DNA from: Argopecten irradians
Lineage: Eukaryota > Mollusca > Bivalvia > Pectinida > Pectinidae
Direction of reading: 5' to 3'
Length of the DNA stretch: 64,000 bases
NCBI RefSeq assembly: GCF_041381155.1
Contig: NC_091134.1
Coordinates: 34,787,540 to 34,851,539, forward strand
In this document: in pieces, positions 20,039 to 32,253 of the stretch
How positions within the stretch are numbered: the stretch's first letter is position 1
Layout: each line of letters begins with the position of its first letter
Notes under the pieces: model-generated
Seen by the model: the letters and a program-made list of their open reading frames with translations, nothing else
What the model was told of the DNA's origin: nothing
Databases searched by the model: none
Position numbers and translations under genes: made by a program

Positions 20039-23000
20039 ATGTCCGCAGATTCATCTAGCCCAGCTAGCCACAGATTGAAGGCTTATAAAAACAAAGCTTT
20101 GGATTCACAAGAATTACGTAGGCGGCGTGAAGAAGAAGGCATCCAAATTAGGAAACAAAAGAGAGATCAACAAGTATGTAACAAAATTCAATATAATTGT
20201 CGTGACTTTTGTATGCAATGGAATTGTGGAAAAAAATCATTATTTAAGTTCTTAAAGAAATAAATGCTGTAAATGTCTCCAAGCGGTTGACAAAAGAAAT
20301 GTTCTATCATTCAAACTGTTCTTTCATGAGTTCCAGTATTTCAACTTTAAAATCAGGATTTGTTTGGTCAATATTATTCATTTTGCTATATATATCATGT
20401 AAAAAAACATTTTTTATTACAAATCATATTCAACAATTTTTCATGTGTTTCAATCCACAGTTATTTAAACGTCGAAATGTTGCTATGCCAACTGGATCTC
20501 CCGAAGAGGTGGCTGGAGAGTTTCAGGACAACTTTGTATCTTCTACTCCATACACAGTAAATTCTTATTTGATGTTTTTTTCATTTGTACAATAGAAATT
20601 AGGGAGAATAAACCACATCCTGTTTACATGTCATAATCCTATGTGGCTTCTTAGTGATTGAAATATTTAGTTCCTGGTGTGGTTTAATCTGCTTTGTCAT
20701 TATGAGTCAGTACTGTTTTGTTTTTTCATTATACCTGGGTAATAACCTTGTATGGCTTTTCCAGATATGCAAGCCTTAATTGTGTATATTATTGTAAGAT
20801 TTTGAATTGATCATACCAGATATACTATGAATATATATTTGTGCATTCATTGTTAATTGCATTCAACTTATAATTTTACTGTATTGTAAATATATATTTT
20901 AAATGCTGATATATATCTATGTATTGAACTTGTCATTGACCATCAAAATTATATGTTTTGTCAAATAAGATTTTTTTCTCCAGGGTGGAATAACACAAGA
21001 AATGGTACAAGTATTATATAGTGATAATTTACAAGAGCAAGAGGTTGCAACTCAGAAGTTTAGAAAACTGCTTTCAAGAGGTAAACATTAAGAATTAGAT
21101 CTTAAGTCATACTACATCTTTTGTCATTATCTTTGTTCTCAATAAATTATCCATATTCAACTGCAATATACCACTGAATCAATTTTAAAAGATTTGTCTT
21201 ATTTATTGATTTTAATACCCTAGACTCTCAGCTAGGCTAACATGTAAACAATACAAATTAACACACATATTTGCTATGATTTTGCCTTATACTTGTGTAT
21301 ATTGAAAAATTTAGCAATATACTTCTCTTTCTTTGCACAACTGTTCATCACTGTTCTCGTTTCACTACAGAACCAAATCCTCCAATAGATGAAGTGATAC
21401 AAACAGGAATTGTACCAAAGTTTGTAGAATTCCTACAGAAAGATGGAAATTGTACTCTACAAGTAAGTAGGGTCAACATAACATTATTATCAGCACTCAG
21501 ATGGTGGTCTGTTCAAATTACTCTTTGTGTGTGGTTTTATAAGCATTCAGAAATATCTTTGAGAATTTTTTTTCACATGAATCGCTGATCTTAAATGAAT
21601 CAGATACAAAATTTACAATTATGAAAAATCATAATTGCCCCATCATATATGTACACATTTGAAGACTTATTTTTGTGAAAACTTTTCTCCACATTAAATT
21701 GTTAAGTAAATTACCATCATTATGTACACATTTTTGGTGTATAATAAAAAGGTGTGAATTTCAAATCAACATATCTTCTTTAGGAATATAATGTCTGGAA
21801 AACTGAGTGTCATTAATCAGTTGTATTTTAACAATAGTGAAATTTTGAAGAGAAGAAAATGACATGAAGAGAAATAAGAGTAAAATTTACATAATAAATC
21901 ATGTTGTAGGAAAGACCTGCAGTATTTGGTTGTTTAAAACATTTAAATTACATATTTCTTTTCGTTTAAGTTTGAGGCTGCATGGGCTCTAACAAATATC
22001 GCCTCAGGTACATCCATACAGACCCGAATCGTCATTGAAGCTGGAGCAGTTCCTATATTTATCAGACTTTTAGCATCAGAAATAGAGGATGTGCAAGAAC
22101 AGGTATGATTATGCTGGAGTGATTTTAGTGAAAATGTCAAACTTTAACCAGATAACCAATCTTTGGTTCTGTTTTGCCATAGCCATTGTATCAACCATTC
22201 ACTCTTGGTTTGTATGACTAATAAATCAAATGTGAGCGGTAAGGTAGATATTATTAAAGATTGTTATGCTGATTTTATGCAAGAATTATAAATACATGAG
22301 TCTGTAAGCATGAAATAATTGGAAACCTGTTAAAAGCATAGAAAATTTTGACCAAGTGATTCTCTGCAGCAAAGCTCCACTAGCGCACATAGGGACCATT
22401 TCGTACCTGGACGGAAAGCATAGTAGTTAGTGTATGTATATTCATTCTACACTTGAAGGTCAAAGAAATAATGATCTTAATATCCAAACGGTCTTTATAC
22501 ACAGGTCAATACTTCAATCAAATTATATTTTAAAACATGGATTAGTTGGTTATAGATTTCTGTTTTATGTGATTTGATCTTTGACATTCACAGGCTGTAT
22601 GGGCCCTTGGAAACATTGCTGGTGACAGTCCAGAGTGTCGAGATTATGTGTTAGGAGAAGGAATCCTTGTCCCTCTATTACAGTAAGTTGTTCTTCTAGT
22701 ACATCATGACTTTCATAAAACTTTATTAAGAATTCATTCTGTACAAAAATAATTTTCCTTTATTAATTTTTGTGTACTAGAAAGAATATGCTTGTGAACA
22801 TTTTAATATCTGTTCTTTGTTTACTGATTTTCTTCGTTTCATCAGGGCATAATTTTTTATAGCAAAGTTCCATGATATTTAGCACAATAATGTTGTCATT
22901 ATGACATCTATGGAATGATTAAAAAAAGAATTGTGCTCAATGTTTACTGTTTTGTGTTTAGGTTACTTAGCAAGAAAACCAGTTTATCAATGACAAGAAA

Positions 23001-26000
23001 TGCAGTGTGGTGTTTGTCCAATTTATGTAGAGGGAAAAATCCACCTCCCGACTTCAGCAAGGTAAAACCTGGGTTACTGTAAACTGGTGTGATTGCATTT
23101 CACTTAGTTATCCCCCGCCCAACGAAGTTGGCGGGGGATATACAAATGGGTTCCTTCCGTCTGTCCGTCTGTATGAATGGTTTCCGGAGCATAACTCTAA
23201 AACCAGTAGAGATATTTCCACGAAACTTCATACACACATTGGTCTTATGGTCTTGTAGTGCCTTTTGCTATTTTTAGGTTTTCATTTTTTGCTTTTTAGC
23301 TTATGTCATGGCGTGGCGTACGTCGTCCGTCCGTCCGTCGTCCGTCCGTCGTCCGTCCGTCGTCCGTCCGTCCGTCTGTCCGTCAACATTTCCTTTAAAT
23401 CGCTACTAGTCATAGAGTTTTGCATGGATTGTAACCAAATTTGGCCACAAGCATCCTTGGGGGAGGGGTAAAAGAACTTGTATAAATTTTGGCTCTGACC
23501 CCCCCGGGGGCAGGAGGGGTGGGGCCCAATAGGGGAAATAAAGGAAAATCCTATAAATCGCTACTTGTCCTAGAGTTCTGCATGGATTGTAACCAAATTT
23601 GGCCACAAACATCCTTGGGGGAAGGGGAACAGAACTTGTATAAATTTTGGCTCTGACCCCCCGGGGGTAGGAGGGGCAGGGCCCAATAGGGGAAATAGAG
23701 GTAAATCCTTTAAAACCCTACTTGTCCTAGAGTTCTGCATGGATTGTAACCAAAATTAGCCACAAACATCCTTGGGGGAAAGGGAACAGAACTTGTATAA
23801 ATTTTGGCTCTGATCCCCCAAGGGCAAGAGGGGCGGGGCCCAATAGGGGAAATAGAGGTAAATCCTTTAAATCGCTACTAGTCATAGAGTTCTGCATGGA
23901 ATGTAACCAAATTTGGCCAGAAATATCCTTGGGAGAATATGAACTGAGTTTGTATGAATTTTGGCTCTGGTCCCGGGGGGGCAGAAGGGCGGGGCCCAAT
24001 AGGGGAATTATAAGTAAATCCTAAAAATCGGTACTTGTCCTAGAGTTCTGCATGGATTGTAACCAAATTTGGCCATAAACATCCTTGGGGGTAGGAGAAC
24101 AGAACTTGTATCAATTTTGGCTTTGACCCTCCGGGGGCAGGAGAGGGGGGGCGCCCAATAGGGGAAATAAAGGTAAATCCTTTAAATCGCTACTAGTCAT
24201 AGATTTCTGCATGGAATGTAACCAAATTTGGCCATAAATAATCCTTTTTGGAAGGGAAACAGAACTTGTATAAATTTTGGCTCTGGCCCCCCGGGGGCAG
24301 AACGGGTGGGGCCCAATAGGGGAAATAAAGGTAAATCCTATAAATCGCTACTTGTCCTAGAGTTTTGCTTGGATTGTGACCAAATTTGGCCATTAACATC
24401 CTTGGGGGAAGGGGAACAGAACTTGTATAAATTTTGGCTCTGACCCCCTGGGGAAGGAGGGGTGGGGCCCAATAGGGGATTTAGAGGTTAATATTAAAAT
24501 TCCTTCAGAAAAGAAACAATGAACCTGTATTCAGAACATTACTTGGCATTACAAACCAGGTGAGCGATACAGGCCCTCTGGGCCTCTTGTTTTTTCGTAA
24601 CCATGGAAACATTGCTGAAAATATCATATTTTTGTACCAGGTTCGTTTCCGGAGCATAACTCTAAAACCAGAAGAGATATTTCCACGAAACTTCATAGAC
24701 ACATTGGTCTTATGGTCTAGTAGTGCCTTTTGCTATTTTAAGGTTTTCACTTTTTGTACTTTTTTCTGTAACTATGGAAACATTGCTGAAAATGGCAGAT
24801 TTTTGTGTAAGAATCGTTTCCGGAGCACAACTCTAAAACCAGCAGAGATATTTCCATGAAACTTCATAGACACATTGTTCTTATGGTCTAGTATGTAGTG
24901 CCTTTTGCTATTTTTAGGTTTTCTTTTTTTGCACTTTTTCGGTAACCATGGAAACATTGCTGAAAATATCATATTTTTGTACCAGTTTCGTTTCCGCAGC
25001 ATAACTGGAAAACCAGTTGAGATATATGCACGGAACTCCATAGGCACATTAGTCTTATGGTCTAGTAGTGCCTTTTGCTATTTTAAGGTTTTCACTTTTT
25101 GTACTTTTTTCTGTAACCATGGAAACATTGCTGAAAATGGCAGATTTTTGTGTAAGAATCGTTTCCGGAGCACAACTCTAAAACCAGCAGAGATATTTCC
25201 ATGAAACTTCATAGACACATTGTTCTTATGGTCTAGTAGTGCCTTTTGCTATTTTTAGGTTTTCACTTTTTGTGCTTCTTTTCTGTAACCATAGAAACAT
25301 TGCTGAAAATATCATATTTTTGTAGCAGGTTCATTTCCGGAGAATAACTCTAAAACCAGCAGAGATATTTCCACAAAACTTCATAGACACATTCTTTTTA
25401 TGGTCTAGTAGTACCTTTTGTTATTTTTAGGTTTTCATTTTTTGCACTTTTTTCGTTACCATGGAAACATTGCTGAAAATATCATGGTAAATGGTAAATG
25501 TTACTTTGCAAAACTCCACCCATCTTTGTGTATATAGTCTAATATAAATGTCAAGGCTGTATATTTGATTCAACAGTTGCAGCCCCGCTCTACTTGAATT
25601 ATACTCCATCTTTCTTTAGCTCAACTTCCTTTTTCCTGGTTTTTTAGGTCATCTGACCCGAAGGGTCAGGATGACCTATAGTCGTCATGTTTCGTCCGTC
25701 GTCGTCCGCCGTCCGCCGTGCGCCGTGCGTTAATCCAAGATGGCCGCCAAAGCCGCCATCTTGAAAACACATTTTTAACTTCTTCTCAAGTTCTACCGGT
25801 GCGATAAGGCTGAAACTTGCATGAAATGATCTTGACATGGTCCCGACAAAGTGTTGTTATTTTTCGGGTCGATCCGAAATCCAAGATGGCAGCCACAGCG
25901 GCCATCTTGAAAACACATTTTGAACTTCTTCTCAAGTTCTACAAGTGCGATTTGGCTGAAACTTGCATGAAATGATCCTGACATGGTCCCGACAAAGTGT

Positions 26001-29000
26001 TGTTACTTTTCGGGTCGATCCGAAATCCAAGATGGCCGCCACATCCGCCATCTTGAAAACACATTTTGAACTTCTTCTCAAGTTCTACCAGTGCGATTTG
26101 GCTGAAACTTGCCTGAAATGATCCTGACATGGTCCCGACAAAGTGTTGTTATTTTTCGGGTCGATCCGAAATCCAAGATGGCCGCCAAAGCCGCCATCTT
26201 GAAAACACATTTTGAACTTCTTCTCAAGTTCTACCAGTGCGATTAGGCTGAAACTTGCATGAAATGATCCTGACATGGTCCCGACAAAGTGTTGTTATTT
26301 TTCGGGTCGACCCGAAATCCAAGATGGCCGCCACAGCCGCCATCTTGAAAACACATTTTGAACTTCTTCTCAAGTTCTACCGGTGCGATTAGGCTGAAAC
26401 TTGCATGAAATGATCCTGACATGGTCCCGACAAAGTGTTGTTATTTTTCGGGTCGATCCGAAATTCAAGATGGCCGCCACAGCCGCCATCTTGAAAACAC
26501 ATTTTGAACTTCTTCTCAAGTTCTACCGGTGAAGTTTGGCTGAAACTGGCATGAAATGATCCTGATATGGTCCCCACAAAGTGTTGTTATTTTTCGGGTC
26601 GATCCGAAATCCAAGATGGCCGCCAAAGCCGCCATCTTGAAAACACATTTTGAACTTCTTCTCAAGTTCTACCGGTGCGATTAGGCTGAAACTTGCATGA
26701 AATGATCCTGACATGGTCCCGACAAAGTGTTGTTATTTTTCGGGTCGATCCGAAATCCAAGATGGCCGCCAAAGCCGCCATCTTGAAAACACATTTTGAA
26801 CTTCTTCTCAAGTTCTACCAGTGCGATTAGGCTGAAACTTGCATGAAATGATCCTGACATGGTCCCGACAAAGTGTTGTTATTTTTCGGGTCGATCCGAA
26901 ATCCAAGATGGCCGCCACAGCCGCCATCTTGAAAATACATTTTGAACTTCTTCTCAAGTTCTACCGGTGCGATTTGGCTGAAACTTGCATGAAATGATAC
27001 TGACATGGTCCTGACAAAGTGTTGTTATTTTTCGGGTCGATCCGAAATCCAAGATGGCCGCCAAAGCCGCCATCTTGAAAACACATTTTGAACTTCTTCT
27101 CAAGTTCTACCGGTGCGATTAGGCTGAAACTTGCATGAAATGATCCTGACATGGTCCCGACAAAGTGTTGTTATTTTTCGGGTCGATCCGAAATCCAAGA
27201 TGGCCGCCACAGCCGCCATCTTGAAAATACATTTTGAACTTCTTCTCAAGTTCTACAGGTGCGATTAGGCTGAAACTGGCATGAAATGATCCTGACATGG
27301 TCCTGACAAAATGTTGTAACTTTTCGGGTCGATCCGAAATTCAAGATGGCCGCCACAGCCGCCATCTTGAAAACACATTTTGAACTTCTTCTGAAGTTCT
27401 ACCAGTGCGATTTGGCTGAAACTTGCATGAAATGATCCTGACATGGTCCCGACAAAGTGTTGTTACATCTCTGGTTGATCCTAAATCGAAGATGGCTACC
27501 ATGACACTATATCTAATTAATTTCCTACATGTTAAGGCCCTTTGGCCTCTTGTTTGAAATAAAATTTGTTGAAAGAAATTGAAAATGATCCTGACATGGT
27601 CCTGACAAATGACACCATATGAAATTAGATTTACTATTGCCAAGGTAGTCAGATGACCGTTAAGGCCCTTTGGGCCTCTTGTTTTCATACACATAAGTCT
27701 CCACAATCAAACTTACTTCAGCTTTGATATCTCCATTAGCGGGGGATCTGAATGACTATGTCCTTGTTTCATAGGCTATTAAAAATTGAGAACATATGTT
27801 TAAGTTTCAATTGTGTTTCAAATATGTAGAATACTGTATTATTTGCATTATAAGCCCCGTCTGTAATAAACACAAATCCGCATCCTCTATTTTCCTAATT
27901 ATATTTATCCAACCTAAGTCACAAAACTTCCCATCAGAACGTCAAATGTTCACACTGTAAATGATATAAAACAAGAGAGTCAGTTTCATATTCATAGCAT
28001 CACATTTGTCTTAGCCATATAAGCTTACGATGATGATATAAACTTGCAAATATTTTGTCACATGTACATGTACTGCACTTTTGCTATTATGTCAAAGAGA
28101 TAAGTCTATATTAAATGTGTACCTAGTTCCTTTGATGTATGAAATGCATGTTCACTTCTCCACATTACAGTTAGAAATTTCTGAAACCTAGGTTTATATT
28201 GAGTGTTGGCTTTAAATCATATTCTGTTATTGTTGATGAATAAATGCTAAATATTATTTCGTTTGTTTTATTATAGGTGTTGCCTTCCCTGCCAGTATTA
28301 GCAAAACTCCTCTTCCACACAGACAAAGACGTCCTTTCCGATGCCTGTTGGGCACTCTCGTACCTGTCCGATGGTCCAAATGAGAAAATACAAGCTGTGA
28401 TAGACTCAGGTGTTTGTAGGAGACTAGTGGAACTCCTCATGTAAGAATGATATTTCTGATATATAAATCAATTGGCAGTGTTGGGTATGCCTCTTCTATG
28501 AATGGGAAAGGCATTTAAAAATATTACCTATGTTTGTCTTATTTGTACTGTCTACAGTCCCATGAAAAGCTGCCCCCACTCTTACATTACAGTAAAGTTT
28601 CATAGGCATTTGTTAACTTTAAAATAATTAAGATAACTTAAAATTGCTATATTGTCAATACTTGATACTACAGAAAAATAACTTTCAAAGACACATATTA
28701 TTGTTGAAACTCTTGTGTGTAATAAAATATTTGTTGAAAGTTTCATGCACAGTTTTTAAATATGTTAAGCATCAATTATTATCCCCCGCGAAACGCGTTT
28801 GCGGGGGATATTGATTTGGGCTCTGTCCGTCCGTCCGTCCGTCCATCCGTCCGTCCGTCTGTCCGAGTATCGTTTCCGGGCTATAACTCCTAAACCGTTC
28901 AACTTGGCTACACGAAACTTTCTGTACATGTTAGGCTAGTGCTCTAGTTGTGCCTTTTGCTAATGGGAACCTTTCATTTTCGATACTTTTTCTGTTACCA

Positions 29001-32000
29001 TGGAAACTTATTCAAAAATACCATATTATTAAAGTTTCCTTTCTATTCCGGGCTATAACTCGAAAACCGTTCAACTTGGCTACACGAAACTTTCTGTACA
29101 TGTTAGGCTAGTGCTCTAGTTGTGCCTTTTTCTAATGGGAACCTTCCATTTTCAATACTTTTTCTGTTACCATGGAAACTTATCAAAAAATACCATATTA
29201 TTAAAGTTTCCTTTCTATTCCGGGCTATAACTCGAAAACCGTTCAACTTGGCTACACGAAACTTTCTGTACATGTTAGGCTAGTGCTCTAGTTGTGCCTT
29301 TTGCTAATGGGAACCTTTCATTTTCGATACTTTTTCTGTTACCATGGAAACTTATTCAAAAATACCATATTATTAAAGTTTCCTTTCTATTCCGGGCTAT
29401 AACTCGAAAACCGTTCAATTTGGCTACACGAAACTTTCTGTACATGTTAGGCTAGTGCTCTAGTTGTGCCTTTTTCTAATGGGAACCTTCCATTTTCAAT
29501 ACTTTTTCTGTTACCATGGAAATTTATTAAAAAAATACCATATTATTAAAGTTTCCTTTCTATTCCGGGCTATAATCGAAAACCATTCAACTTGGCTACA
29601 CGAAACTTTCTGTACATGTTAGGCTAGTGCTCTAGTTGTGCCATTTGCTAATGGGAACCTTTCATTTTCGATACTTTTTCTGTTACCATGGAAACTTATT
29701 CAAAAATACCATATTATTAAAGTTTCCTTTCTATTCCGGGCTATAACTCGAAAACCGTTCAATTTGGCTACACGAAACTTTCTGTACATGTTAGGCTAGT
29801 GCTCTAGTTGTGCCTTTTTCTAATGGGAACCTTCCATTTTCAATACTTTTTCTGTTACCATGGAAATTTATTAAAAAAATACCATATTATTAAAGTTTCC
29901 TTTCTATTCCGGGCTATAATCGAAAACCATTCAACTTGGCTACACGAAACTTTCTGTACATGTTAGGCTAGTGCTCTAGTTGTGCCATTTGCTAATGGGA
30001 ACCTTTCATTTTCGATACTTTTTCTGTTACTATGGAAACTTATTTAAAAATACCATATTATTAAAGTTTCCTTTCTATTTCAGGCTATAACTCAAAAACC
30101 GTTCAACTTGGCTACACGAAACTTTCTGTACATGTTAGGCTAGTGCTCTAGTTGTGCCTTTTGCTAATGGGAATCTTTCATTTTAAACTCTTATTTACAA
30201 TGAGCTTCATTTATTTTATGTTTGAGCTTTCATACACAACTGGGCGCAGGGGATAATGCCAAGCTTTGCGGCTCCTTGTTTTAGACAGAAATTCACACCT
30301 TAATTCTGGAATTAACTCTGGCACAAACAGTCATTTTAATTTTCACTAATACCTTTGTATTTATGACTTTTCCGTTTTCATGTTGCCAGGCACAGCCATC
30401 AGAGTGTGGTATCTGCTGCCCTGCGAGTAGTAGGAAACATAGTGACAGGTGATGATTATCAAACACAGGTATGTCTCAGTTACTTTTCTAAGGGAAGTAA
30501 CTCGTACAAAGTTGTACTAATACATGTAAAGTTTATATGCAGTTAGTATCATTTCCATTTTATTCTTCTTCTGCAAATTAGATAAGTTTTATCATTTGAC
30601 ACATTCTTTAACATGACAGGAGAAAAATTATGCAACTTCAGTTTTGAATTTGTTGATTTATAAAAGTTTTCCTGAATTGAATGTCATATATTTATTTTCC
30701 ATATCTTATATGACTGAAAAACTATGGTTAGAAATTGATTAAAGTGAGGCATGTTTTTTGCAGGTGATTTTGAGCTGTTCAGCTCTGCCTTGTCTTTTAC
30801 ATCTTCTCAGTAGTTCCAAAGAATCCATACGCAAAGAAGCCTGTTGGACAATATCAAATATTACAGCAGGAAACAGAGTACAAATACAGGTCAGTTAGTC
30901 TAAGAAAACCTTAATGTCTTAGATATGGTCAGTTAATACATAATCATAGAAAGTTTAGGATATGGTCAGTTTATACATAATCTCTGAAAGTTTTCTTAAA
31001 TACCTATTAAAGATGTTGTCAGTTAGCACATAATCTTTGAAATCTTACATTTGCCGTCTATCATATGTATTATCATATTGATGAGTTTGTCTTTGTTTTT
31101 CAGTGTGTTATAGATTCAAATATATTCCCAGTGCTAATAGATATATTAGGAAAAGCAGATTTCAAAACGAGGAAGGAAGCTGCATGGGCGATAACAAATG
31201 CAACTTCTGGTGGTTCTCCTGAACAGATCAGGTAACTTAAACCCTTTCTACCTGTAACATACAGAAAATGTCTTTACTTTTGCAACCAGAGTAAATGTTT
31301 AGTAAATGGCAACATCATGTGAAACCATAAAATGTGTTATGACCTCATAATATTGTTGAAGACATTAACTTACAGACCTTTTGAATAAATATTTGAATAT
31401 ACACAAAAACAACAATTTCTTTGTAGGAACAAAATTTAAATATTTTTTTCCTAGGAAAATTACACATAATGACTCTCAAAAACCTTGCCAAGATGGTACA
31501 CTTATTGATTGGTTTGGATTTGTATCACACAGGTTTTTGGTGGATCAAGGCTGCATCTCCCCACTTTGTGATCTTTTGACTGTGATGGACGCTAAGATTG
31601 TTCAGGTGGCCTTGAATGGTCTGGAAAACATCTTGAAGCTCGGAGAACAGGATGCAAAACTACACAATGGCACAAACCCATATGCTGTTATGATTGAGGA
31701 ATGCTATGGTATGATATAGCCTGTTGATTTGATCAGTAGTATAGTACATGCATGAAAATGAATATATGTAGTGAGAGATGTGAGGAGCCCTACTCTACTT
31801 AAGTTGTGCGTGGATTTGTGATTTACATCTTTGTGCTGTGCTATGTTATGCTCTATAACAGCCCTTCTATTGTGTGTCCAGTTTAAGACCTTGAGCCAGT
31901 AAGCCAAATAGAAATACGAGTCAATATATTTTGAATACCCATCAGAAGTCAGATATAAATGTTAAGGCCTTTAGACGTCTTTGTCTATAAATCTTTGACT

Positions 32001-32253
32001 TTAGTTATAAAACACATATCGAAAGTTGTTTTTGAATCATAAAATGTTTTTATCTCTTTCAGGACTAGACAAAATAGAATTTCTACAAAGCCATCAAAAC
32101 AGAGAAATATATCAAAAAGCCTTTGACATGATAGAAAGATATTTTGGCACTGAGGAAGAAGACAAAACAGTTGCTCCTCAAATTGATGAGAACTCACAGC
32201 AGTTTCAATTCAACCCTTCAGAAAATGTCAATGTGGATGGATTTCAGTTCTAA
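20039..32253 (+). CDS. KPNA1/5/6: Importin subunit alpha, KPNA1/5/6 class
   Basis: Thirteen coding exons: 20039-20173, 20461-20556, 20984-21080, 21371-21462, 21971-22102, 22594-22682, 22962-23061, 28277-28440, 30390-30468, 30764-30889, 31104-31231, 31533-31708 and 32063-32253. All have GT-AG borders and matching phases, totalling 1605 nt and 534 residues; human KPNA6 has 536. It binds nuclear localisation signals and hands cargo to importin beta. The IBB domain is residues 1 to about 80, with basic clusters [17 protein letters not shown] and LFKRRN. Armadillo repeats follow with the cargo-binding W/N pairs: [11 protein letters not shown] (W145), [44 protein letters not shown] and [11 protein letters not shown]. 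The tail VDGFQF matches the MEGFQL ending typical of this class. The ATG is the first codon of its exon, so a non-coding exon lies upstream. Confidence 0.95.
23294..24591 (+). mobile_element. Hairpin-ended minisatellite element, subfamily A, nested in B
   Basis: Seven to eight units of about 158 bp match 5447-6100, ending GGCCCTCTGGGCCTCTTGTT. The start reads TTTAGCTTATGTCATGGCG followed by a (CGTC)n tract. It lacks the 5' hairpin present in the other copy. The B unit TTTTTTGC/TTTTTCGTAACC is split around it. Confidence 0.7.
25646..27683 (+). mobile_element. Hairpin-ended minisatellite element, subfamily C, with 12 inverted YY1-type motif pairs
   Basis: It starts with the nested hairpin AGGTCATCTGACCCGAAGG / GTCAGGATGACCT, then a GTCCGTCGTCGTCCGCC tract. 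About 12 highly similar 146-bp units follow from about 25735 to 27480. Every unit contains AAGATGGCCGCC facing GCCGCCATCTT with six bases between. The end reads GGCCCTTTGGGCCTCTTGTT at 27664-27683, and a second, earlier copy of that end lies at 27533-27553. Open frames of about 63 residues on the minus strand simply follow the unit length. Confidence 0.75.
28779..30280 (+). mobile_element. Hairpin-ended minisatellite element, subfamily B, second copy
   Basis: It starts with the hairpin ATCCCCCGCGAAACGCG / TTTGCGGGGGAT, then (CGTC)n. Eight units of 172 bp follow, starting at GGGCTATAAC near 28878, 29050, 29222, 29394, 29566, 29738, 29910 and 30082. It ends AGCTTTGCGGCTCCTTGTT. Units alternate between TTTTGCTAATGGG and TTTTTCTAATGGG variants. 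It lies in an importin-alpha intron (28441-30389). Confidence 0.75.

Larger units (their letters stand above)
23107..27769 (+). mobile_element. Hairpin-ended minisatellite element, subfamily B, carrying two nested elements
   Basis: It starts with the hairpin TATCCCCCGCC...GGCGGGGGATA, then a short CGTC-like tract. The core has units of about 172 bp (CGTTTCCGGAGCATAACTC, CCATGGAAACATTGCTGAA). The 3' part (27684-27769) ends GCGGGGGATCTGAATGACT then TCCTTGTTTC. Two other elements interrupt it: subfamily A at 23294-24591 splits a core unit, and subfamily C at 25646-27683 lies before the 3' end. All are in importin-alpha intron 7 of the coding series (23062-28276). Confidence 0.6.

Noticed and set aside
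23265-24443. Glycine/proline-rich frames on both strands (LPPGG..., EGEQNLYKF)
   Set aside because: They follow the subfamily A core unit and are open in both strands at once, typical of a GC-rich minisatellite.
25644-27152. Series of minus-strand frames of about 63 residues with nearly identical proteins ([10 protein letters not shown]...)
   Set aside because: They recur exactly every 146 bp, the unit length of the minisatellite, and have no exon borders. They are shadows of the tandem repeat.
31381-31530. Upstream extension of importin coding exon 12 suggested by a continuous open frame
   Set aside because: The armadillo reading frame joins only through the acceptor CACACAG before 31533; the extension has no similarity to the family.
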